Of a DNA stretch of 64,000 nucleotides, positions 35,183 through 43,658 are shown one piece after another (positions within the stretch are counted from its first letter, which is position 1; each line of letters starts with the position of its first letter). This DNA comes from Halodurantibacterium daqingensis (GTDB lineage Bacteria > Pseudomonadota > Alphaproteobacteria > Rhodobacterales > Rhodobacteraceae): the NCBI RefSeq assembly GCF_042666235.1, contig NZ_JBHTFQ010000008.1, forward strand, positions 174,384 to 238,383, given 5' to 3'. The notes beneath the pieces are model-generated. The model was not told the origin of the DNA. It was given only the letters and a program-made list of their open reading frames with translations, and did no database searches. A program made the position numbers and the translations under genes.

Positions 35183-35266
35183 TTTCTTTAGGTCTTATAT
35201 CCCCGATTGACCGGGGAACAGTCTCGCCCGTTTCTTTAGGTCGGGTCATCCCGTTCGGGAACCGGC
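35183..35266 (-). ncRNA. CRISPR-repeat-like hairpins between cas3 and cas8e (possible cas-regulating RNA)
   Basis: 35199-35221 matches the last 23 bases of the array repeat at 19 of 23 positions; all four differences are in the loop, so the CCCCG/CGGGG stem and GAACAG end are kept, in the same strand orientation as the array. 48 bases away, 35244-35266, overlapping the cas3 stop, is a second, shorter hairpin: in crRNA orientation GGTTCCCG-AA-CGGGATGACCCG, whose last eight bases ATGACCCG match 7 of 8 of the array handle ATGAACCG. Both are followed in crRNA orientation by GACCTAAAGAAA (35194-35183 and 35242-35231). This is the layout of a degenerate two-repeat mini-array next to the cas operon promoter, as in CreA/CreR-type RNAs. 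Existence of the RNA is inferred. Confidence 0.5.
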
Positions 35267-37750
35267 CAACAATAACCCCAGATCCGCATCATATGCCAGC
35301 CCCTCACAGATCGTGCCGTCCTCCTCGACGATGCACAGGGTCACCGAGGCCTTGCGCCAGTCGGGCCAGTCTGTGGTCAGTGCCGCAAGTTCGGGCTGAT
35401 CCTGATCCGGCAAGTCAAGCCGCGCCAGCCGGGCGGCACTCGCAGTGACCTCGCTGAGGGCTTCGGCTTCGGCGCGACCGGGCGCGTCGGACCACAGTTG
35501 CAGGGCGCCGCCCTCGCGCCGCAGCAACAACAGCGTGCGCGTTTCCTGCCCAAGCCGGGTGGGGTATTCGGCATCGTCCGAGGCGCCTCCGCCGTCGCGA
35601 TAGCCGTCCTCGATCGTGATGGTGTTCTGGCGGGCCCTGTTGGCCCGGGCATAGCCCTCACCCAGGGCTTCGGTCTCGGCGCGTTCCAGTGCGGGCGGCA
35701 CGGCGCGGGCATCGGGGCCATGCACGGCCTCGATCAGGGCGCGCAGGTTGCCGGGGGCACGAAGGGCGCCCGCTTCGGCCAGGACCTGAGCGGTCCGCCA
35801 CTGATCGGCCTGCGGATAGACCCATGCGCCGCCCTCCAGAACGGCGTGGAGCCAGCGCTCATCCTCGACCCGCGCGGGGTCTGGGGCGACGATGTGCAGG
35901 ACCGGCGCGGGAACCGGTCGGGCGGATGCGGGGCGCAGGTCCATGTGCCGCCACAGCCGCCCGGCCCGCTGGATCAGCGAAGCGATGGGGGCAAGATCCG
36001 ACACCATCACATCGAAATCCAGATCGAGGCTGGATTCCAGCACCTGCGTGCCGACCAGCACCCGCCCGGCGCGTTCAATGCCTTCCCTCCCGAACCGCGC
36101 CATGACCCGCGCCTCGATCCGCTTGCGATCCGCCAGCGTGAATCGGGCATGCAGCAATTCCGCCTCGATCCCGCGCGCGCGCAGTTCGGCGACGGCGGCG
36201 ATTGCGTCATCGACTGCATTGCGCACCCAGACGCAGGCCGCGCCCCTTGCCGCGGCATCCGTCAGCCGATCAAGCGCCGCCCCGGCATCCGGCAGCCGGT
36301 CAACCGTGACATCCCCCTTGGTCAGGGTGGGCGGAGGGAAACTGCGGATCGCCTCGCCGCCCGCGATCGAGAGGCTGGGATAGGCCGGGTCGTGATCTTC
36401 GGCAAAGGCCCGGCCCGCGCCTTCGGCAAAGGCCCGCGACAGTCGTGCCCGCAGATCAAGCGGCAAGGTGGCGGTCAAGAGGATTGCCGATCCGCCCTGC
36501 ATCGCATGGAGCCGCAACAGGGTCGCCAGTTCATGAACCAGATAGGGCTCGCCCAATTCATGCGCCTCATCCACGATCAGGACCTTGCGCGACAGACCCC
36601 AGTTGCGCAGCGTGGCAAAGCGCGTCGGCAACACGGCCAGCAAGGCCTGATCAATCGTGCCGACCCCGATATCGGCGAGCAATGCGCGCCGCCGGCTCTC
36701 GGCCAGCCAGTCTCCACAGACCGGTGCGTCCGACTGCGGCGCGGTGTTGCGCACGTCCCGGAACTCTACCGACAGGCCAGCGTGCCCATGGGCCAGCGTC
36801 AGGGATGGCTCCGACTGGAACAATCGCGCGACCACTCCGCGTGCGCGACGGAACATCGCATCAGCGGTCGCCATGGTCGGCAAAGCCAGATAAGCGCCCC
36901 GTCCCTTTCCCTCACACAGCATCCGCTGCAGCAGGATCAGGGCCGCCTCGGTCTTGCCCGCGCCGGTCTCGTCCTCGATGATCGCCAGCATGGGGCCGGA
37001 GGGCAGTGGGATGTCCAGCGCCGCCTGCTGCATCGGGCGCAGCGCGAAGGTGAACAATGGATCAGCCTTCGGCGCGGGCGGCAAAAGCCCTGCGGCCGCC
37101 AGGGCATCCGGAGCCTTCCGGCGGGCCAGCTCAAGATAGTCGGGAAGGCTGATCGTCGCAGCGGTCGGAGAGAACCATTCCGCGTTCGAGCCGACCCAAT
37201 CCGCCACTGTCGTTACACCAGCCAGAAGCCAGCTGAGATCCTTGGCCTCGCGGTGGCGCATCCCCGACAACGACGCAGCGGGCCAGAGATCCAGGCAGGC
37301 CCGGACGAATGCCAGCGCATCCTCTCCCGCCTGTGCCCCCGCCAGCGCCCGCATGGTGGTCCAATCCCGATCCAACGCGTTCGGTGGCCGCCCGTGATGT
37401 CCGGCAATCGCGGCGATCAGGGGGCGCAGGGCCTGAAACGTTCCCCCCAGATGCTGCAACAACAACTGCTCGGTGCTCTCGGCGCGCAGCCATGCTTCGG
37501 TGATCTCCCAGTGCTTCCATGCCTGAGGGCTGCCGTTGCTGAGCATGTCGCGGAACGGCTTTCCGATCTTGCCCAGATCGTGCAGTGCGATGAGCAGGCA
37601 GAACAGGTCCCGCCGGGGGTGGTCCGCCAGAAGGATCTCGGCGACAGCTGCCACGTCCAGCATGTGATATGCCGCAGGGTGCGCGGGCAGTCCCGGAGCG
37701 GCGCTTTTGCCCGGCCATCGTTCGATTTGTGACAGGTCCATGGCATTCAT
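35246..37750 (-). CDS. cas3: Cas3 helicase-nuclease
   Basis: 834 residues. Degrades target DNA after recruitment by Cascade. The N-terminal HD nuclease has histidines in LPAHPAAYHML, the HD pair of IALHDLGKIGKPFRD (57-58) and IAGHHGRPP (118-119). VTTVADWVGSNAEWF is the Cas3 HD-to-helicase signature near 180. The helicase has Walker A ETGAGKT (261-267), LIVDEAHELG (DEAH 394-397) and LLTATLP (425-430), then VLVGTQVLESSLDLDFD and QRAGRLWRH (motif VI). The ATG with GAGG upstream is at 37750. It is separate from the cas8e operon by 321 bases. Confidence 0.95.
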   Translation of the reverse strand: MNAMDLSQIERWPGKSAAPGLPAHPAAYHMLDVAAVAEILLADHPRRDLFCLLIALHDLGKIGKPFRDMLSNGSPQAWKHWEITEAWLRAESTEQLLLQHLGGTFQALRPLIAAIAGHHGRPPNALDRDWTTMRALAGAQAGEDALAFVRACLDLWPAASLSGMRHREAKDLSWLLAGVTTVADWVGSNAEWFSPTAATISLPDYLELARRKAPDALAAAGLLPPAPKADPLFTFALRPMQQAALDIPLPSGPMLAIIEDETGAGKTEAALILLQRMLCEGKGRGAYLALPTMATADAMFRRARGVVARLFQSEPSLTLAHGHAGLSVEFRDVRNTAPQSDAPVCGDWLAESRRRALLADIGVGTIDQALLAVLPTRFATLRNWGLSRKVLIVDEAHELGEPYLVHELATLLRLHAMQGGSAILLTATLPLDLRARLSRAFAEGAGRAFAEDHDPAYPSLSIAGGEAIRSFPPPTLTKGDVTVDRLPDAGAALDRLTDAAARGAACVWVRNAVDDAIAAVAELRARGIEAELLHARFTLADRKRIEARVMARFGREGIERAGRVLVGTQVLESSLDLDFDVMVSDLAPIASLIQRAGRLWRHMDLRPASARPVPAPVLHIVAPDPARVEDERWLHAVLEGGAWVYPQADQWRTAQVLAEAGALRAPGNLRALIEAVHGPDARAVPPALERAETEALGEGYARANRARQNTITIEDGYRDGGGASDDAEYPTRLGQETRTLLLLRREGGALQLWSDAPGRAEAEALSEVTASAARLARLDLPDQDQPELAALTTDWPDWRKASVTLCIVEEDGTICEGLAYDADLGLLLAGSRTG

Positions 37751-38296
37751 TCGAACCTCGATCGCTTTGTTCGTTATTCACAGGACAGTCGTTGAACCGG
37801 AATTGCTCTCGTTCCCGGCGACCGATGAGGCTCATGATCGCGCCCATCTTCGCCGGGAGATTTGGGTGCCGGATGGCCATTCAGGTGGTCACGCCTCCAG
37901 CAGCTGGTAAGCCGCGCCGGATCATCAGCAGCCGTCTTCAGGATGAAGCGGGAGCCCCTTTGTTCCAAGCTGCGACAAGCGTTCTGGGCACTGCCGCCGA
38001 CGGTCCAGTCCATCCGAAAGGCTCCTTGCATGATTGCTCCGCTGTTTGCCTGTCGGAGGAAGTTTATGTTCTGCAAGCCGCGTCGGGAGACGTCTGTTCC
38101 AGCGGCCCCGCTAACTCATACAATGAAGAAAATCTTCACGAAGTATAGGGTGTTTTGCCAACCCGGAAGCGTCGATGGAAACTCGGTATTCCGTTGGCCA
38201 GCAATCAAGCCGGCGCCTTTGTATCGAGCATCTCGATTCAGGTAGTTGACGGTGGTTGCTTGTCCCCGCAGTCAGAATGTCTGACAATCACGCGGG
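37751..38296. other. Gap upstream of cas3
   Basis: About 545 bases that should hold the cas3 promoter (minus strand). No gene, tRNA or array remnant is recognised. The segment 38080-38300 is AT-richer than the surroundings. The next recognisable sequence is the IstB fragment. Confidence 0.4.
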
Positions 38297-38430
38297 GCGT
38301 TATTCTTCCACCTGCTGAGCAAGGTTTACGAGCGTACCAGCGTCATCATCACCACCACCCTCGGCTTCAGCGAATGGTTTTTGGCGACACCAAGAGGATC
38401 ACGGCCTCGCTCGACCGCCTTGCGCCATGC
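38297..38430 (+). pseudogene. IS21-family IstB helper ATPase fragment
   Basis: ALFFHLLSKVYERTSVI then TTTLGFSEW match the sensor region of IstB (usually LLSKLYERTSVIVTTNLAFGEW). After a frameshift FGDTKRITASLDRL matches the following FGDAKMTTALLDRL. Only this C-terminal part remains; no IstA is seen. Relic of an IS21 element. Confidence 0.7.
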
Positions 38431-38503
38431 CACGCATCTTCAGACTGCGGAGCATGAGGACGATCGCACCGCTGGCAGGATCATGACGCCTGATGACCTC
38501 CTG

Positions 38504-38770
38504 CTACCCGATCGCGCAGGCCGTCATGGCGACATTTTCCCTCGGCTCGCGGCACAGCGCCAGTGCTGGCGGGATATCGCCCGTCCAACACCTTCCCGGC
38601 GACGAGCTGACGCAGGAGGTTCGGCACATGGGTCTTGCTCGCCACGCCCTCGCGGACCTTGCCGCCAGCACGAGCTGTGCCCCTTCGCGCGGGAAGGTTT
38701 CGGCCGTCGCGCTCCCGATGCCGGAGAACGCGCCGGCAATGACGACTGTTTTGCCGCAGAAGGCCACCAT
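38504..38770 (-). pseudogene. Short-chain dehydrogenase N-terminal fragment
   Basis: MVAFCGKTVVIAGAFSGIG carries the SDR nucleotide-binding motif (TGxxxGIG-like, here AGAFSGIG), followed by SATAETFPREGAQLVLAA. The frame then shifts (AGGKVREGVASKTHVP continues in another frame) and the catalytic YxxxK part is gone. It lies 29 bases downstream of the P450 gene in the same direction, so it may once have been its operon partner. Confidence 0.6.
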
Positions 38771-38799
38771 GACGTCGTTCCTTCCGGAGTCAGAGGCGG

Positions 38800-40131
38800 T
38801 CACGTTCCGAGGGGTTCAAGCCGAAAGACCTGCCGGTAATTGTTCAGCGTGCCGGGCAGCTTCTCGGCGGGGAGGTCGGGGCGCAACAGCACCACCTTCC
38901 GGCGACGCAGAAGAGAGGCAATCGCCGCACTGGCAATCATGGGGACGAAGTGACGTGCAGGGCAGACCGCCGGCCCGGCACTGAACGGCACGAAGGGCGG
39001 GCGCCGCTCGGGGTCGATCCCCAGCCATGCGTCGGGATCGAAGCGGTGGGCATCTTTGTGCAGAGTGTCGTCGCGGTGAAAGAACGGCGCGAAGATCAGC
39101 ACGCCGGTGCCCTCTTCCAGCACTCCGCCCTCGCATTCCACATCCTCGGTGGTCTCCCGCAGGATGGCGGGGGTGGTCGGATAAAGCCGGAGGGTCTCGA
39201 CGATGCAGGCGCGCAGGAACCTCAGGTCACGGTCATCGCCGCCGGAGGCTTCCTGTGCTGCCCGCGCCATGGCCTCCGGATGCGCCGCCAGCAGACCGAG
39301 GGCCCGGAAGGTCGTCATGCCGCCCGGATCGAAGGCGAACAGGTAATGCGCCACCTGATGCGCCGCTGCGGTGTCGTCCCCGTTCCGAAAGGAGATGCTC
39401 TCGGCCAGGCTGCCTTTGTCGGCCCGCGCAAGATGCGATATGATGGCATCATGGAAGCTGTCGCTGACGGCCTCCTTCCGTGGATGCAGGAAGGCCCAAT
39501 TCGCCGCCGAGCGAAGCTCTTCCAGCTGCTCCGTCAGCGCCTCGTCGTCTGCGGCTCCGTCGCCCAGAACCGTCCGGCGAACGATGCGGTTCCACGACGC
39601 GAAGAAGGCATCCCAGGTCATCTCTTCGCCGCAAGACTCTACAAGGGCGGCAATTTCCTCGTCCACCATGCGCATCATTGTCGCGGCAAGGGAATGGACC
39701 GGGCAAGCCTCTTCCAGCACGCGCGCGTTGAAGGCGCGGCGCTTCTTGCGCTCGTCAGGGGATGAAACGAGCGAGGCTTTCTCCTCGAAATGCCCAAGGG
39801 CTGCGTTCTTCTCGCGGCTGTCCGGGCTGAAAGGCTCTGGCCCTGCCTCAAGGATACGCCGCGCCTGATCCCCATCCAGGATGACCGCCTCGGGACGACC
39901 GGGAATGGGAAGAAGAACCGGACCGGTGCCGTATTTATCCCGCAATGTCTGCAGTCTTTCGACGGCCTTTGCGTCGAGGTTCAGCCACTCGACCAGCGCT
40001 ACCGCCTTGGGCCGGCGAATGATCGGGCCTTTGGCGAAGGTGGGTGCCGCAACTTGTCCGAGCACGGCGAGCGTGTCGATCCATGTCGCTGTCACAAGGC
40101 CCTTCTTCGGCGCTGCAGGTTCTTCGCTCAT
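38800..40131 (-). CDS. Cytochrome P450
   Basis: 443 residues. The heme-binding loop is FSAGPAVCPARHF with the thiolate Cys at 390; K-helix ETLR at 312-315 with the partner PFHRDDTLHKDAHRFDPDAW; the I-helix is LFAFDPGGMTTFRAL at 264-278, where the usual acid-Thr pair appears as a Pro-Gly-Gly-Met-Thr-Thr variant. In the heme loop the usual GxRxC arginine is replaced (GPAVC). No membrane anchor, so a soluble class I-like enzyme. GGAGAAACC precedes the ATG. No ferredoxin gene is nearby; redox partner and substrate are unknown. It sits in a region full of IS relics, suggesting acquisition. Confidence 0.9.
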   Translation of the reverse strand: MSEEPAAPKKGLVTATWIDTLAVLGQVAAPTFAKGPIIRRPKAVALVEWLNLDAKAVERLQTLRDKYGTGPVLLPIPGRPEAVILDGDQARRILEAGPEPFSPDSREKNAALGHFEEKASLVSSPDERKKRRAFNARVLEEACPVHSLAATMMRMVDEEIAALVESCGEEMTWDAFFASWNRIVRRTVLGDGAADDEALTEQLEELRSAANWAFLHPRKEAVSDSFHDAIISHLARADKGSLAESISFRNGDDTAAAHQVAHYLFAFDPGGMTTFRALGLLAAHPEAMARAAQEASGGDDRDLRFLRACIVETLRLYPTTPAILRETTEDVECEGGVLEEGTGVLIFAPFFHRDDTLHKDAHRFDPDAWLGIDPERRPPFVPFSAGPAVCPARHFVPMIASAAIASLLRRRKVVLLRPDLPAEKLPGTLNNYRQVFRLEPLGT

Positions 40132-40264
40132 GGTTTCTCCGGTTATGAAGATTGTCTGATCAGGCAACAGCCCCGCCGCCGGGTTGTTCCAGGTGCAGCG
40201 CGCACCGAGCGCGCCGCTCATCTGTCCAGCCGATGTCATCGCGTCCGACACGAGACCGAGCGTC

Positions 40265-40475
40265 TCATGGCATGGACAAGGCGCTGGCCGATGCGCCGGA
40301 CGGACAGATTTCGCTGTCCGACCCGGTGCGCGGGCGATGGCGACACCTGCGCAACACAGCGGGCATGTCGGCTAAATGTTCAAAGCGGTGTCGAGGCCGA
40401 GACACATCTGATCGTGGCGCCTGAGGTCACCAATCTAGGGCACGACCGTGATCTCCTGCCCAAGATGGCAACATG
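40265..40475 (+). pseudogene. IS1182-family transposase fragment
   Basis: Three frames in succession give KALADAPDGQISLSDP, then ARAMATPAQHSGHVG, then NVQSGVEAETHLIVAPEVTN with LGHDRDLLPKMA. In intact IS1182-type transposases these are contiguous (ADAPDGQISLTDPDARSMAT ... GYNVQ.AVD...HLIVAHEVTN). At least two frameshifts; the rest is lost. It abuts the IS110 fragment. Confidence 0.7.
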
Positions 40476-40790
40476 GCCTCGATCATCGCGGTCGGGATGG
40501 CGTCGCGGGCAGCGAACCCGCCCACGCGTTTGCCAAGCATCACGCCGAAGGTTTTCAGAAGCCCCCCGATCTCGTTCTCCAGCCGGATGCGCATGCCGAC
40601 GCGCACTTCGCGCGCGGTCACATGGCCCGGTTGGCATAGGCATCGTGGCTCCTGATCTGCACGGCCTTGAACCGACCCGTGCGCACGGTCTGGGCAACCC
40701 TACGGGCATCATGCCGCTCCGTCTTGTTCGGCACCATCTTCAGGACGCCGTGGGCATGGCAAAGGGCGGGCACGCTGTAGCGGTTACGTT
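40440..40790 (-). pseudogene. IS110-family transposase fragment
   Basis: On the minus strand VPNKTERHDARRVAQTVRTG and FKAVQIRSHDAYANRA, then in another frame LTAREVRVGMRIRLENEIGG and LLKTFGVMLGKRVGGFAAR. This is the DEDD/linker region of IS110 transposases. A frameshift divides it and both termini are missing. Its left border runs into the IS1182 fragment. Confidence 0.72.
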
Positions 40791-40929
40791 CGATCGCTCG
40801 AAAGTCTGGATTCGCGCCGGACATGTGCGTGCCAAGTGCAGCAGCCCGTTGCGGCGGGATGCCTTGGAAGGGAGGTTGGTGGTGTTTTATTCGGCTTTCC
40901 TTCCCCGGATCGGGTCGGAAGGCACATGT

Positions 40930-41320
40930 CGCCCTCCTTCGATCTCCCGGACCTTCCACCCGGGGTGGCGAAAGCCGTTGCGGCGCCGCAGTTCGAACCC
41001 TCGGTCGAGCGCGGCACGCAAGCATGAGAAGGCTGTGGAGGCGGAAAAGGAGGCCTTCATCACCGAGTTGAAGGCGCTGATCGAGAAGCTGGAAGGTCAG
41101 GTTCAAGATTGTCGGCGCACCAGGTCCGGGCAGAAATCCGAGAAGCTGGCCCTGCCCAGCTGGAACTGGCGCGGGAAGATCCGGAAACCGCCAAAGCCGA
41201 AACGCAGGCGCAGATTGCTGCCGTCGAAGACAGGGTCGCGGCCAGCGCGCGAGGGCCGCACAGTGGTCGCACTGCCACTGTGTCGCAACGGGCGGCCGGG
41301 TGTGGATAACGCCTGCCCGT
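40930..41320 (+). pseudogene. IS66-family transposase (TnpC) N-terminal fragment
   Basis: DLPDLPPGVAKAVAA, then EKEAFITELKALIEKLEGQV, RRTRSGQKSEKL and (next frame) PAQLELAREDPETAKAETQA match the coiled-coil/zinc-finger N terminus of IS66 TnpC (usually FGQKSEKLDPAQLELALEDLETA). It ends abruptly in frameshifts. From 41320 to 41623 nothing else is recognised. Confidence 0.7.
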
Positions 41321-41623
41321 TGTCGTCATGTCCTCAGACGCCAGGTCTGCGCGGCGGCAAGCGCACCGCGCTCCTGTGCCAGAATCCGGATAATTCCCCT
41401 TGGGTGCGATGCCAGATGCTGACGTGTCATGACCAACCGCTTCTGAACCTCACGCACGGATATTCGTTGCGCTTTCTGCTGGTCCGCCCCTTCGCCCTGA
41501 CCGCCCAGATGGCCGGTGTCCTTTCGGATGAGAAGACCGGGCTTGGCCCGCCGGGCCGCCCTTCTGACGGCTATCGAAAAACCGTGCGGGTCAGAGGCGC
41601 GGGCTGCGGCGTATCATGGCCGA

Positions 41624-42694
41624 TCATACCGGAATCAAGTGGTTGTCCCAGGCAAGCGGGTGACGGGCCAGCAGCGCAGGACTTGCGTCGCCAATCCGGA
41701 TCATCGCCCCCGTTCCGTCCGAAACAACGAAGCCCCGCGTGTCCGGGGCCAGTCCGCAGACATCGGGACGGTCCGTGCCGTGCAGGTATCGCCCCGCCGC
41801 ATCGAATACCTGCACCCGCCCCCCGCGCGGCGAGGTGATTGCGACATGCTGACCGTCCCCCGACCATGCGACCGATCCTGCATAGCCCTGCATGCGGAGC
41901 GCCTCGGCCAGGGGCGGCTCGGCCAGAACTGCAGCCATCGAGGGGCGCCAGAGACCGACAAGGGGAACATGTGCCGTCGCCTCGCCTTCCCACTGCATCG
42001 CAAAGGCGATGTGCCCGTCGGCGCGTATGGCGAGATGCCGGATCGAGTTTTGCCAAAGGTCGGGAAGCTCCAGCACGGCATCCACCTGACCGTCCGCACC
42101 GAGCACCGTCAGATTGGGGCGCATCGTGGCGATGTTCAGCTTGCGCCGGTCGGTGGGGTCGGTGGCGATGCCGCCATTTGCCACGGCCAGCCGCCCATCG
42201 GGCAGGGCGGCAATATCGTGGGGGCCGATCCCGCCGCTGGGCCAGGTGGCGATCCGCCGCCAGGACGTGCTGTCCCACAGGCCGATCTGCCCGGCGCTGT
42301 CCTGTGCATTCTGCTCGGCTGTGGCCAGCACGGAACCCTCGGCCAGAAATGCCGCATGGCCGTTGAAATGCACGCCTTCGGGTGGGCCGAGCTCGGCGCG
42401 GACCCTGCCAGTGGCGCAGTCGATCACCAGGGCGAAGGTGCCTGGACGGCGGGCCATTGCAACCGCCAGCGCCTGCGTGGGATGCCGAGCCCCGGCGTGC
42501 CCGCGCGCGGGAAGTGGCAGCGTGAAGGCCCGCGTGCCATCAACGCGCAGGCCACACAGCACATGGGGGCCATCCGGCAATCGTGCCGCCGACAGCCAGT
42601 TCGGGGCCCCGACCTCGGCCCAGCCGCAGGCGGGCATGGCGGCAGCGGCGATCCCCGCACCCACTCCGGCCAGCAGGTGGCGGCGTGTTGTCAT
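41624..42694 (-). CDS. DUF1513 beta-propeller lipoprotein-like protein
   Basis: 356 residues. The N-terminal MTTRRHLLAGVGAGIAAAAMPACG is a twin-arginine-like signal (TRRHLLAG). The mature part is DUF1513: GHAAFLAEGSVLATAEQN, GIGPHDIAALPDGRLAVANGG, and the last strand WDNHLIPV. DUF1513 proteins are found with imelysins and di-heme oxidoreductases in iron-regulated clusters and are likely periplasmic; the function is unproven. It is the last gene of the four-gene operon, four bases after the second imelysin. ATG chosen by GGAG upstream. Confidence 0.85.
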   Translation of the reverse strand: MTTRRHLLAGVGAGIAAAAMPACGWAEVGAPNWLSAARLPDGPHVLCGLRVDGTRAFTLPLPARGHAGARHPTQALAVAMARRPGTFALVIDCATGRVRAELGPPEGVHFNGHAAFLAEGSVLATAEQNAQDSAGQIGLWDSTSWRRIATWPSGGIGPHDIAALPDGRLAVANGGIATDPTDRRKLNIATMRPNLTVLGADGQVDAVLELPDLWQNSIRHLAIRADGHIAFAMQWEGEATAHVPLVGLWRPSMAAVLAEPPLAEALRMQGYAGSVAWSGDGQHVAITSPRGGRVQVFDAAGRYLHGTDRPDVCGLAPDTRGFVVSDGTGAMIRIGDASPALLARHPLAWDNHLIPV

Positions 42695-42698
42695 CTTC

Positions 42699-43658
42699 TT
42701 AATCTCCGTCCAGCGCATTGAAGCCGGGGGCGAGGCCAAGACTGCCCCCCAACTCGGACACCATTGCCGCGTGCAGGTCAGTCACCCTTTGCTGCAACAC
42801 CTCCAGCCGGAACTGCGCGTTGCGGTCGGCGATATCCTGCAAGCCGGGATCGCGGATCGCAGTTGCAGCCCGTTCGACAGCCGCCAGCGCAGACTCGGTC
42901 CGCGGCAGCGGCGTGACTGCAAGGGCGCGCGCGATGGCGACGGCACTTCGCAGGCTGGCCAGCACATTGGGCAGGGACCGTTCGGTTCGCCAGGCTTCGG
43001 CACGGGCAGGGCGGGGTCGGCCTGGTTCGCCCAGCGGGCGGCCAAGGCGCGCTGTCGCGGTCACCTCGATGGCGGCGAGGGCTTGGGTCATCAGGGCCCG
43101 CAGGGCTTCGGTTTCGTCCAGATAGGCGGTATTGCCTGGGCCGCCGGGATAACGAAGCAGCCGCGCATAGTCGGCCCATGCCCCTTGGAGCGCCTCTGCC
43201 TGCGCGGCCAGATCGGTAGTGAGCGTGCTCACAAGCATGCAGCCCGGCTCGCCAATGCCATAGGTCAGACCAGGGTCGCCAAGCATGAGGTCAAGCGCCG
43301 GGAACCCCCGTGCCGAGGCTGGGAGGATCGACGCATCGGGCGGCAGTTCGACGAGCGCGGCCCGCAATGCCCGCATCCCGCTGCCGCGGTCGTCGGGCCA
43401 GAAGGCGATGGTCAGCGCCGCCGCCTCGGTCGGGCCCAGACGGATGTCGCCGATACTGCCCCAGGCGTCGCGGGCCGCATGATAGAGGGGAAGGACGGCG
43501 GTGCGGCTGCAGTCGGTCGCAGCGCCCCGCTCCAATGCCTGCGCCGCCTCGGCAAAGCGCGCGATACTGGGCAGCAAGACCGTATCGAGCGCGCGCGGCA
43601 CATCCGCCGCAGCCGGGGTGGCCGGCACAAGGGCAAGAGCAAGAGCAAGCAGTCGCAT
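42699..43658 (-). CDS. Imelysin-family periplasmic protein (second)
   Basis: 319 residues with a signal peptide (MRLLALALALVPATPAAA). Imelysin domain, helical: ALTIAFWPDD, PALDLMLGDP and the C-terminal QFRLEVLQQRVTDLHAA. The GxHxxE motif of true imelysins is replaced here (GFPALDLMLG), as is common in the short second imelysin of these clusters. Presumed role: periplasmic iron or heme acquisition with the neighbouring proteins. It abuts the di-heme oxidoreductase stop with no gap. Confidence 0.82.
   Translation of the reverse strand: MRLLALALALVPATPAAADVPRALDTVLLPSIARFAEAAQALERGAATDCSRTAVLPLYHAARDAWGSIGDIRLGPTEAAALTIAFWPDDRGSGMRALRAALVELPPDASILPASARGFPALDLMLGDPGLTYGIGEPGCMLVSTLTTDLAAQAEALQGAWADYARLLRYPGGPGNTAYLDETEALRALMTQALAAIEVTATARLGRPLGEPGRPRPARAEAWRTERSLPNVLASLRSAVAIARALAVTPLPRTESALAAVERAATAIRDPGLQDIADRNAQFRLEVLQQRVTDLHAAMVSELGGSLGLAPGFNALDGD

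Noticed and set aside
38081..38296. AT-richer segment upstream of cas3 as a possible tRNA or array leader
   Set aside because: No cloverleaf, no repeats and no conserved tRNA arms could be found.
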